The position numbers were made by a program, and so were the translations under genes. A stretch of 16,762 nt of DNA from Candidatus Nomurabacteria bacterium RIFCSPHIGHO2_02_FULL_38_15 (lineage in GTDB: Bacteria > Patescibacteriota > Minisyncoccia > Phycocordibacterales > UBA9973). Shown here in pieces: positions 6,951 through 12,734 of this stretch. Positions within the stretch are counted from its first letter, which is position 1. Each line of letters begins with the position of its first letter. The notes under the pieces were generated by a model. The model searched no databases. It had not been told where the DNA came from and was given only the letters and a program-made list of their open reading frames with translations. The DNA lies in assembly GCA_001785575.1 (NCBI GenBank), contig MFUC01000007.1, positions 1 to 16,762 of the forward strand, given 5' to 3'.

Positions 6951-6966
6951 CCTAGGCCGTATGCCA

Positions 6967-6994
6967 TTGACATATTTTGTAGATGTGCTATACT
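6967..6994 (+). promoter_or_regulatory. Promoter of the 64-residue gene
   Basis: Consensus TTGACA at 6967-6972, a 16-base spacer, TATACT at 6989-6994 preceded by TGC (extended -10). It is back to back with the HD gene promoter; the two -35 boxes are 16 bases apart, so a single regulator could cover both. Confidence 0.72.
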
Positions 6995-7023
6995 TCAAGA
7001 AGCACAAATTGCTCTATAAAATT

Positions 7024-7218
7024 ATGAAAAAATATTTTGTTTCATTTTGGTGTCCTAGTTACATAAGTAGATCGGATTCATATTGCGGTAATTCCGTAAT
7101 CGAATTTCAGGAAATTAAGAACGGAAACGATGTTGTTAACCTTGAGGGGTTTTTACAAAAAGAGAATGCAAATACTGCACTAGCGCTTCTTGGTTGGCAT
7201 GTTTTGGAAAGTAACTAA
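7024..7218 (+). CDS. Small hypothetical protein (64 aa) of the accessory segment
   Basis: The ATG at 7024, just downstream of a consensus promoter, gives MKKYFVSFWCPSYISRSDSY and continues CGNSVIEFQEIKNGNDVVNLEGFLQKENANTALALLGWHVLESN when read in two parts. The shape (an N-terminal beta strand KKYFVSF, a GNSVIE strand, a helix VNLEGFLQKENA and a final strand ALLGWHVL) suggests a compact alpha/beta domain. It resembles small hypothetical proteins common in phages and mobile regions, but I cannot name a family. Two cysteines (C10, C21) are present. The reading frame is open upstream to 6784, but that stretch is antisense to the HD gene and precedes the promoter, so the longer form was rejected. 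A strong terminator follows. Confidence 0.72.
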   Translation: MKKYFVSFWCPSYISRSDSYCGNSVIEFQEIKNGNDVVNLEGFLQKENANTALALLGWHVLESN

Positions 7219-7239
7219 AAGAATCCTAGATAACGTTAT

Positions 7240-7269
7240 CCGCTCATTAAAATAATGGGCGGTTTTTTT
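7240..7269 (+). terminator. Intrinsic terminator of the 64-residue gene
   Basis: Stem CCGCTCATTA (7240-7249) with TAATGGGCGG (7253-7262), one G-T pair, AAA loop, followed by T7 at 7263-7269. A perfect 12-base palindrome, GATAACGTTATC, adjoins it at 7229-7240. Confidence 0.88.
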
Positions 7270-7273
7270 AATT

Positions 7274-7293
7274 CTACTCCTCAAAATCTAAAT
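7274..7293. repeat. Right copy of the 20-bp direct repeat (native pilB 3' end)
   Basis: Identical to 6217-6236. It comprises the pilB stop codon and the preceding codons read on the minus strand. It starts 5 bases after the last T of the cassette's right-hand terminator. Confidence 0.85.
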
Positions 7294-8977
7294 CAATGGC
7301 GCCAAGGACTTCTTCGTACGAGGTAATACCTTTTAATAATTTAACCACGCCGTCCTCGCGCATATTTAAAATATTCTGCTTGTCGGCGATTTTTTCAATT
7401 TCATGTTCAGATGGTGAAGTGGGGATTAGTTCGGCCAGGGCATTGTCGGTGAGTATGGCTTCAAACACACCAATACGGCCCTTGTAGCCGGTAAAATTAC
7501 ACTTATCGCAACCAACTGGTTCATAAACTTCAAAAGGTGAATTAATTTTAATATCATAACTTGTAAAATCTTTGCCATTTTTTTGAGCATAATTTATTAT
7601 TTTTGTAATTCGTTTTTCAGCATCGGCACCCAAGACGGTTTTTTGTTTACACTCAACACATAGTTTGCGCACCAATCTTTGGGCCATTGAAACACTTAAG
7701 GCCGAGACTAAAATTTTAGGATTAGCACCCAAGTCAATTAGGCGCGGTATAACACCCGCGGCTGAATTGGTGTGCAGGGTTGAAAAAACCATGTGGCCCG
7801 TTAAGGCAAAGTTTATGGCAACCCCCGCTGTTTCCTTGTCCCTAATTTCGCCAACCATACACACCTCGGGGTCTTGGCGCACGGCTGACCTGACGGCATC
7901 GGCAAAAGCGTACTTAACCGTGTCGGCCTGGGTTTGGGTAATACCTGGTAGGTGGTATTCAATAGGGTCTTCAACTGTAATAATTTTAATTTCACTTGAA
8001 TAAATGCGACGTAAAAATGAATACAAGGTTGTCGTTTTACCGCTACCTGTGGGGCCAGTAATTAAAATTAGGCCATGAGGTTTTTTTATTTGTTCGTCCA
8101 GGATGGCAAAAAGTTTAGGCTCAATACCCAAGTCCTCAAATTTAACTTGGGTCGTTTTAGGGTCAAGTAGGCGCATGACGATACCTTCGCCATAGGCGCC
8201 GGGCACGGTTGATGTACGAATACCAATCTCTTCATCTTTATAAAAAATACTAAAGCGCCCATCTTGGGCCGTATCGGTTTGAGTTAGCTTTAGGCCTGAA
8301 AGTAATTTCAAGCGTGAATTTATTAAATGGTATTTTGCCAAGTTTAGTTGGGCAATTTCCTCAAGCACACCATCAAGCCGATAACGTAGGCGAATAAAAT
8401 CCTCCTCGGGCTCAATGTGAATGTCTGATGCGCCGACAATAATGGCGCCGGCTAAAATAATTTCCAACAACCTTGATGTTGAATGCAGGTCATTTAATTT
8501 AGCCACAGCATTAATATCATTGGAAACATCCTGCATGGTTTTAATTTGTGCACCTAGTCGCGCCAGCGTCTCGCCTGAAATATCAATGCCACCCTCGCGC
8601 GATACAGTTGCATGCGAAATTTCGGCATATCTTTCGTAAACACGATTCAGGCTGGCTAGGCTGGCCAGGTAAAAGTGAGTGATCATTCCTTGGTCGGCTA
8701 AACTTTTTTTAATTGCTTCTAAGTTTTTATTTTCAGGTGTGCGAATCGCAATATGAATATGTTTGCCACCGGCCTTGAAGGGGGCCAGGCCCGCTTGACG
8801 TGCCATATCCTCGGGAATGTATTTTAGTGAGTCAGCCTCGATGGGCATGCCAGCCAAATTAATATAAGGCATACCAAAATTACTTTGGGCCACGGCCTCA
8901 ACTAATTGCTCCTCTTCTTTCAAAACCGAGTCACTGATTTTGCTTTTAGATTTTTCATCACTAAAAGGAATTGTCAT
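7274..8977 (-). CDS. pilB: PilB/GspE-family type IV pilus or type II secretion assembly ATPase
   Basis: A 567-residue cytoplasmic hexameric ATPase that powers pilus or pseudopilus extension at the inner membrane. The N-terminal domain (about 20-120) resembles the PilB/GspE N1 domain. The core shows Walker A GPTGSGKTT at 308-316, the Asp box around ITVEDPIE (333-340), Walker B VCMVGEIRD (372-380) and the His box MVFSTLHTN (396-404). The zinc-binding module has C440, C443, C490 and C493, followed by GYKGRIGVFE. The zinc site favours the assembly (PilB/GspE) branch over the retraction ATPase PilT. No other pilus gene is in the window. Its last codons and stop form the right copy of the 20-bp repeat. 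A TATAAT ends 6 bases before the ATG, so the mRNA may be leaderless. Confidence 0.94.
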   Translation of the reverse strand: MTIPFSDEKSKSKISDSVLKEEEQLVEAVAQSNFGMPYINLAGMPIEADSLKYIPEDMARQAGLAPFKAGGKHIHIAIRTPENKNLEAIKKSLADQGMITHFYLASLASLNRVYERYAEISHATVSREGGIDISGETLARLGAQIKTMQDVSNDINAVAKLNDLHSTSRLLEIILAGAIIVGASDIHIEPEEDFIRLRYRLDGVLEEIAQLNLAKYHLINSRLKLLSGLKLTQTDTAQDGRFSIFYKDEEIGIRTSTVPGAYGEGIVMRLLDPKTTQVKFEDLGIEPKLFAILDEQIKKPHGLILITGPTGSGKTTTLYSFLRRIYSSEIKIITVEDPIEYHLPGITQTQADTVKYAFADAVRSAVRQDPEVCMVGEIRDKETAGVAINFALTGHMVFSTLHTNSAAGVIPRLIDLGANPKILVSALSVSMAQRLVRKLCVECKQKTVLGADAEKRITKIINYAQKNGKDFTSYDIKINSPFEVYEPVGCDKCNFTGYKGRIGVFEAILTDNALAELIPTSPSEHEIEKIADKQNILNMREDGVVKLLKGITSYEEVLGAIDLDFEE

Positions 8978-8983
8978 GCGTAA

Positions 8984-8992
8984 ATTATAACA
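8984..8992 (-). promoter_or_regulatory. Extended -10 promoter of pilB
   Basis: TGTTATAAT on the minus strand (8992-8984), an extended -10. Only 6 bases separate it from the ATG at 8977, putting the likely start of transcription on or next to the start codon. No clear -35 is seen. Confidence 0.55.
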
Positions 8993-9010
8993 TAGAAAGT
9001 TTTTAACCCC

Positions 9011-9097
9011 ACCTCACCCTAAATCCCTCTCCTGATTAGGCGAGGGACTTTCGCTACACCCCTCTCCTTTTGCCAGGAGAGGGGTCGGGGGTGAGGT
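9011..9097. repeat. GC-rich multi-hairpin palindromic element (left)
   Basis: Outer arms ACCTCACCC (9011-9019) and GGGTGAGGT (9089-9097) enclose two hairpins: CCCTC/GAGGG (9025-9029 with 9042-9046, plus inner CCT/AGG) and the perfect CCCCTCTCC/GGAGAGGGG (9059-9067 with 9076-9084). It occupies the gap between the divergent pilB and secreted-protein genes and is far richer in G+C than its surroundings. Palindromes of this CCCTCTCC/GGAGAGGG type are common dispersed repeats in many bacterial genomes; no transposase is linked. Confidence 0.7.
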
Positions 9098-9128
9098 AGT
9101 GCTAAATTTGCAGACAAAATGCATCCCC

Positions 9129-9156
9129 TTGACTTTTTCTACACATTTGCTATAAT
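9129..9156 (+). promoter_or_regulatory. Promoter of the first secreted-protein gene
   Basis: TTGACT at 9129-9134, a 16-base spacer, TATAAT at 9151-9156 preceded by TGC. The start is expected near 9163, leaving about 19 leader bases. The sequence TTGACTTTTTC is shared exactly with the promoter of the second secreted-protein gene. Confidence 0.8.
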
Positions 9157-9181
9157 CCTAGTAGTTAATACATACAGATAA

Positions 9182-10312
9182 ATGACACGAAATAGTCCTT
9201 TGAAAAAAGTCCTGTTGGCAATAATCGCGGTAGCCGCGGTTATGCTTTCAGGCACAAAAGCTTTTGCAAGCAACCATACCGCCTTTTTCACAAAGGCGTA
9301 TACCTCAACAACACAACTAGCCAATGACCTGGATAAGGGCAAGATGGCTTTGGTGAAAAACGTCGACACACTGACGTTTATTAACAATTTGTTGAAGGGC
9401 TGGAATACGCAGTTGGTAGTTAAAAAGGTTTTGGACGTTAACGGGCACACTTTTCAATTGCCCACGTTTACGTCCATAGCTACTGCTCGTCCGTACTTTT
9501 CTGACATCTTGCGCAATCATTGTGCAGATGAACAGCTAACTTGGAATAATGGCGACTTACTGTTAGATAGAGTGAATAAAACGACAGGTGCAATTACCAG
9601 CGATTGGCTACGGGAAAACAAGCCGGGTGAAATATCTGCTTGTCTTGACCCAAACACCTTTAACGAGGTGGATGGTTCAGACGGGCAGTATGAAACTCTA
9701 CCCGGGTTCTCACTTTTGTGTGGCAACAAGTATACTATTAAAAAAGTTACCGCACAACCACCAGCTATCGTCTACACACCTCCTGGCCCAATTTCGCCAG
9801 GGTATTACACGGTCGGGTATAATCCTATCCCTAACCCGTATGATGCGCCAGTGAACAATACTGGCACGCCAACGATTAATGGGTCAAATAATAACATAAC
9901 CATTAACAACACCTCTACGACAACAAACCCGTCACCAACTGTCGTTAAAGACAGGCGAAATGGTGAGATGTGGGTGATGATTGGTGCAATGGTCGTTGGG
10001 CAAGTTTTAACCACAGGTATTCAGCTATGGGCCATGGACAGGCAGTATAAAATGAGTCAGGCGCAGATGAGCAATTATCAGCAAATGCCGGGTTACTACT
10101 ATCAGCAGCCACCGTACATACCACCATATATACCACCAGTTACTCCACCGGTTACACCAACATACTATCCGCCAATCGAGGGCAACACTGGACCAGCTAT
10201 TTACCCACCAATTCAAGGTAACACTGGTAATACTGTGGGCTATAACCCAATTCAGGGCAACGCCTTTGGTGTTAATCCAAACTTCAACTCAATTGAAGGC
10301 AAGGTTTGGTAG
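9182..10312 (+). CDS. Secreted/membrane protein with proline-rich repeat tail, unknown family
   Basis: A 376-residue protein that I do not recognise. It has a signal peptide (basic RNSPLKK, hydrophobic 10-22, likely cleavage after AFA at residue 29). A globular region of about 30-190 contains three cysteines (C114, C154, C180). A Pro/Asn/Thr-rich linker (192-255) includes an asparagine-threonine run. One hydrophobic helix (about 263-285) follows a DRRNGE segment and precedes DRQYK. The tail (about 300-376) is rich in Pro, Tyr and Gln, with YIPPYIPPVTPPVTP and four degenerate copies of a PI(E/Q)GN unit (331-335, 343-347, 356-360; IEG at 371-373). The layout suggests an envelope protein with an extended tail. 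It has its own consensus promoter and terminator and so forms a single-gene unit. Confidence 0.85.
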   Translation: MTRNSPLKKVLLAIIAVAAVMLSGTKAFASNHTAFFTKAYTSTTQLANDLDKGKMALVKNVDTLTFINNLLKGWNTQLVVKKVLDVNGHTFQLPTFTSIATARPYFSDILRNHCADEQLTWNNGDLLLDRVNKTTGAITSDWLRENKPGEISACLDPNTFNEVDGSDGQYETLPGFSLLCGNKYTIKKVTAQPPAIVYTPPGPISPGYYTVGYNPIPNPYDAPVNNTGTPTINGSNNNITINNTSTTTNPSPTVVKDRRNGEMWVMIGAMVVGQVLTTGIQLWAMDRQYKMSQAQMSNYQQMPGYYYQQPPYIPPYIPPVTPPVTPTYYPPIEGNTGPAIYPPIQGNTGNTVGYNPIQGNAFGVNPNFNSIEGKVW

Positions 10313-10340
10313 TATCACAACCGCAAAAGCTTTTTCGACC

Positions 10341-10369
10341 CCCGCATCACACAATGATGCGGGTTTTTT
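10341..10369 (+). terminator. Intrinsic terminator of the first secreted-protein gene
   Basis: Perfect stem CCCGCATCA (10341-10349) with TGATGCGGG (10355-10363), a 5-base loop and T6 at 10364-10369. Confidence 0.92.
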
Positions 10370-10397
10370 GTTGTCCAAAATTAAGCCGTACAAAAGC

Positions 10398-10426
10398 TTG
10401 ACTTTTTCACTTGGGTTTGTTATAAT
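10398..10426 (+). promoter_or_regulatory. Promoter of the second secreted-protein gene
   Basis: TTGACT at 10398-10403, a 17-base spacer, TATAAT at 10421-10426 preceded by TGT. The expected start near 10433 gives a leader of about 42 bases. TTGACTTTTTC and a downstream AATACA match the promoter at 9129. Confidence 0.8.
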
Positions 10427-10474
10427 GCCATAGTCAAATACAGTATTAATAATTACTCTGTTTTACGTAAATAT

Positions 10475-12091
10475 ATGAAAAACATTATAAAAAATTCAAT
10501 TAAATATCTAACAGCCTTTGCCATGGCGGTTTTCGTCTTTGGTTTGGCCTTTAATGCGTCAGCTCAAGTTTGGGTTAACGACATTCAAGTTTTAAAGGTT
10601 GCTAAAAGTGGCGAATTTGCCGGTACTAATGCAACAACTGAAAATGTTACCAGTGGTGACTTTGTTTCAGTCCAAGTTTACTATCGCGCTGGTGCCAATG
10701 TTAACGACGCTGTTGTGCGTTTAACTGGTGGCAACAGTACCGGTGGTAGCCAAATAATTTCAGGTGGTGTGTATTCATCAGCTGGTAATTCAATCGGTCA
10801 GGTCAGTATAAATGGCTCACAGCCTTTTACCTTGAATCCAGTTTCAGCCACATGGTTTAGAAACGATGGTATGGGCAACCGCAGTCAAGTTGATATTTCA
10901 GGCAACGTCAATCAAATTGCTAATGGCTCTGGATTATCACTTGGTCAAATTACCCAAAATTTAAATACGCAGGGTGCAATAGTTGTAAAGTATCAAGTTA
11001 TTGGTCAATCGGGCCCAACTTGTTATCCAAACTGTAATCCAGTCTATCCTCCAATTTACCCACCAACTTGCCAACCTTACTGTCAGCCAACACAAACTAG
11101 CCCGTCAGTTATTACTAATCCAGCCAGTTACGTAACTGAAACAAGTGCTCGTTTAAATAGCAATGCTTCAGCCAACGGTGTTGATTCGATTACTTGGTAC
11201 GAATGGGGCAAAACAGTCAACATGACAAGTCGTACAAATAGCCAACCAATTGGTTTAGCTAACAATGCGGTTGTGGCTGATAACTTAAGTGGCCTTACGC
11301 CTGGCACACTGTATTTCTACCGGGCGATGGTGCGTAATGCCCAAGGCATTGAACGCAGTGGAGGGGTAGAAACTTTCAAAACTGCCGGCACTGTTGTTGT
11401 TGTCCCACCAACTGTTCGAACAGTTGTGCAAACAATTTACCGTAATGTTCCAGTTGTAACTACTGCACCTCAGGTTAATTTAATGGTCGCCAATAATTTA
11501 GTGCCTGGTTTAGTTGCGCTTCGCGTAACTGACACAACACTAAATGCGGGCAACAATATAAATGCTTGTGTTGGCGATGAGTTTAACTACGAAATTATTT
11601 ATCAAAATGTTTCAGGTAAAACTTTAACTAACGCCGTGCTTGAAATACGAATTCCAACCGAGCTTGAATATGTTAAGTCAACCAATGGCGGGACTTATTC
11701 AAACAATAATCGTAGTTTGGTTTACAGCCTGGGTACATTAAACCCTGGCCAAGGTGGCAAGCTATTTGTTGAGGTTCGTGCACTATCAATTGCGCGTGGT
11801 AAAGACTCAGTGGTTACGTCGCTGTCATTGTCATACACTAACCCCGACACATTGGCCCAAGAAGAGGCCATCGCCTATGTTATTCATAACTTTGGTGATT
11901 GTAATGTAAATGGTACAGCCCTGGCCTTCTTTGGTGGAGCATTTTTGCCCACAACTTTGGCGGGTTGGTTACTGCTAATAATTTTGATTTTAGCCTTAGT
12001 CTTGCTTGCCCGTACTGTTTACGAACGTACTCGCAAAACAGGTACCAAAACAACAACCTACCAAACTACTCAAGAAACCCGACAGCAATAA
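10475..12091 (+). CDS. Cell-surface protein with fibronectin III-like and DUF11-like domains and C-terminal membrane anchor
   Basis: A 538-residue exported protein. A signal peptide (hydrophobic 11-28) should be cut after ASA at residue 30. The first beta-rich domain (about 31-178) resembles a DUF11-type repeat (VTSGDFVSVQVYYRAG; ATWFRND). A short Pro/Cys linker (180-208) has four cysteines in two close pairs (C183/C187, C199/C203). A fibronectin III-like domain follows (about 209-303; TETSARLNSNAS, then LTPGTLYFYRAMVRNAQG). A second DUF11-like domain (about 340-470) shows VGDEFNYEIIYQNVSGKTL and LGTLNPGQGGKLFVEV. A membrane helix (about 487-512) and a basic Thr/Gln-rich tail complete it, placing the bulk outside the cell. 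This layout is typical of adhesin or surface-layer-like proteins; the partner is unknown. Transcribed alone from its own promoter, it ends in a palindromic element with terminator features. Confidence 0.87.
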   Translation: MKNIIKNSIKYLTAFAMAVFVFGLAFNASAQVWVNDIQVLKVAKSGEFAGTNATTENVTSGDFVSVQVYYRAGANVNDAVVRLTGGNSTGGSQIISGGVYSSAGNSIGQVSINGSQPFTLNPVSATWFRNDGMGNRSQVDISGNVNQIANGSGLSLGQITQNLNTQGAIVVKYQVIGQSGPTCYPNCNPVYPPIYPPTCQPYCQPTQTSPSVITNPASYVTETSARLNSNASANGVDSITWYEWGKTVNMTSRTNSQPIGLANNAVVADNLSGLTPGTLYFYRAMVRNAQGIERSGGVETFKTAGTVVVVPPTVRTVVQTIYRNVPVVTTAPQVNLMVANNLVPGLVALRVTDTTLNAGNNINACVGDEFNYEIIYQNVSGKTLTNAVLEIRIPTELEYVKSTNGGTYSNNNRSLVYSLGTLNPGQGGKLFVEVRALSIARGKDSVVTSLSLSYTNPDTLAQEEAIAYVIHNFGDCNVNGTALAFFGGAFLPTTLAGWLLLIILILALVLLARTVYERTRKTGTKTTTYQTTQETRQQ

Positions 12092-12095
12092 AGAT

Positions 12096-12175
12096 AAAGA
12101 CCCCCTCCGCTTCGCTTACTGATGTAAGCTCAGCACCTCCCCCTTGATAAGGGGGAGGCTGGGAGGGGGTCTTTT
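12096..12175 (+). repeat. GC-rich multi-hairpin palindromic element (right), also acting as terminator
   Basis: A perfect 13-bp outer stem AAAGACCCCCTCC/GGAGGGGGTCTTT (12096-12108 with 12162-12174) encloses two perfect hairpins: GCTTAC/GTAAGC (12114-12119 with 12124-12129) and CCTCCCCCTT/AAGGGGGAGG (12136-12145 with 12149-12158). The RNA would form a three-way junction followed by a T4 run, so it probably terminates the surface-protein transcript. Its design is like the element at 9011-9097, but the sequence is not the same. It resembles widespread dispersed palindromes; no transposase is linked. Confidence 0.75.
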
Positions 12176-12201
12176 ACTATTAGTTGTAGTAAACTAAGGA
12201 T

Positions 12202-12720
12202 ATGAAAAATATTGATCAAAAGTCTTGGCAAACGAATAATTTAGGGGAGTTTGAGAGTATGACAAACGAGCTTTTTGATATTTTAAAGCAACCTAATCTG
12301 CACCAGGCAAGACCTGGTGCAGAGGGTAGTGGCAATAATATGATTGTTGGCTTGGTTGGTAATTTGGGAGCGGGTAAAACCATATTGGCTAAAATTATTG
12401 CCAAAAAATTGGGTGTGGTAAATGAAGTAGTCAGCCCGACTTTTAATATTATGAAAATTTACGAAACCGCCGATAGTATGTTTAAAAAATTTATACACAT
12501 AGATGCATATAGAATAGATGTTGATGATAAAAATAATAAACAGGATGTTCAGAGCTTAAACAAGAATCTAAAACTACAAGATTATTTTAAATTACCTAAT
12601 ACTTTAATTTTTATTGAATGGCCTGAAAATATAAAAAATATTTTGCCTGAAAATATAAAATATATTGAAATTCTACATAACTCTGAAGATTCTGAAAAAA
12701 GGAATATTTCACTACAGTAG
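12202..12720 (+). CDS. tsaE: tRNA (adenosine(37)-N6)-threonylcarbamoyltransferase complex ATPase TsaE
   Basis: A 172-residue P-loop protein required with TsaB and TsaD to make the t6A37 modification of ANN-decoding tRNAs. Diagnostic motifs: Walker A GNLGAGKT at 53-60, VSPTF at 77-81, HIDAYRID at 99-106, and LIFIEWPENI further on (family pattern 'iEWpe'). The usual TsaE is around 150 residues. The excess lies partly in residues 31-46 (PNLHQARPGAEGSGNN) just before the P-loop strand, which is encoded by a perfect DNA palindrome. The ATG follows ACTAAGGAT, with no properly spaced Shine-Dalgarno sequence. The gene is 14 bases upstream of polA. tsaB and tsaD are not in the window. Confidence 0.93.
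   Translation: MKNIDQKSWQTNNLGEFESMTNELFDILKQPNLHQARPGAEGSGNNMIVGLVGNLGAGKTILAKIIAKKLGVVNEVVSPTFNIMKIYETADSMFKKFIHIDAYRIDVDDKNNKQDVQSLNKNLKLQDYFKLPNTLIFIEWPENIKNILPENIKYIEILHNSEDSEKRNISLQ
12297..12323. repeat. Perfect 11-bp inverted repeat inserted in frame within tsaE
   Basis: TCTGCACCAGG (12297-12307) and CCTGGTGCAGA (12313-12323) around a 5-base loop. It encodes roughly residues 32-41 of TsaE, upstream of the P-loop, and is richer in G+C than the flanking coding sequence. It resembles palindromic elements that insert in frame into genes, as known for Rickettsia; that comparison is an analogy. Confidence 0.7.
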
Positions 12721-12722
12721 GT

Positions 12723-12728
12723 TATAAT
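12723..12728 (+). promoter_or_regulatory. -10 box directly before polA
   Basis: Perfect TATAAT ending 6 bases before the polA ATG, the same geometry as at pilB. No clear -35. It would make a leaderless polA transcript in addition to read-through from tsaE. Confidence 0.4.
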
Positions 12729-12734
12729 GGGACT

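Larger units (their letters stand above)
6217..7293. mobile_element. Putative small accessory cassette bounded by 20-bp direct repeats at the pilB 3' end
   Basis: The interval between the two direct repeats (6237-7273, about 1.04 kb) holds exactly two genes, each with its own promoter in a shared divergent control region and each ending in an outward-facing intrinsic terminator close to the repeat. One repeat copy completes pilB, the other is an orphan beside the ncRNA terminator. This is the pattern left by insertion at a gene's 3' end that regenerates the gene. No recombinase or transposase is encoded, so movement would have to be driven from elsewhere. The repeat and gene order are seen directly; mobility is inferred. 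Confidence 0.5.

Noticed and set aside
6001..6957. AACCTAGG shared by the ncRNA 5' hairpin (5996-6003) and the cassette promoter region (6949-6956)
   Set aside because: Only eight bases match and flanks differ, so chance is sufficient.
6784..7023. Long form of the 64-aa protein starting at 6784
   Set aside because: The extra 80 codons are antisense to the HD hydrolase and upstream of the consensus promoter at 6967-6994; the ATG at 7024 fits the transcript.
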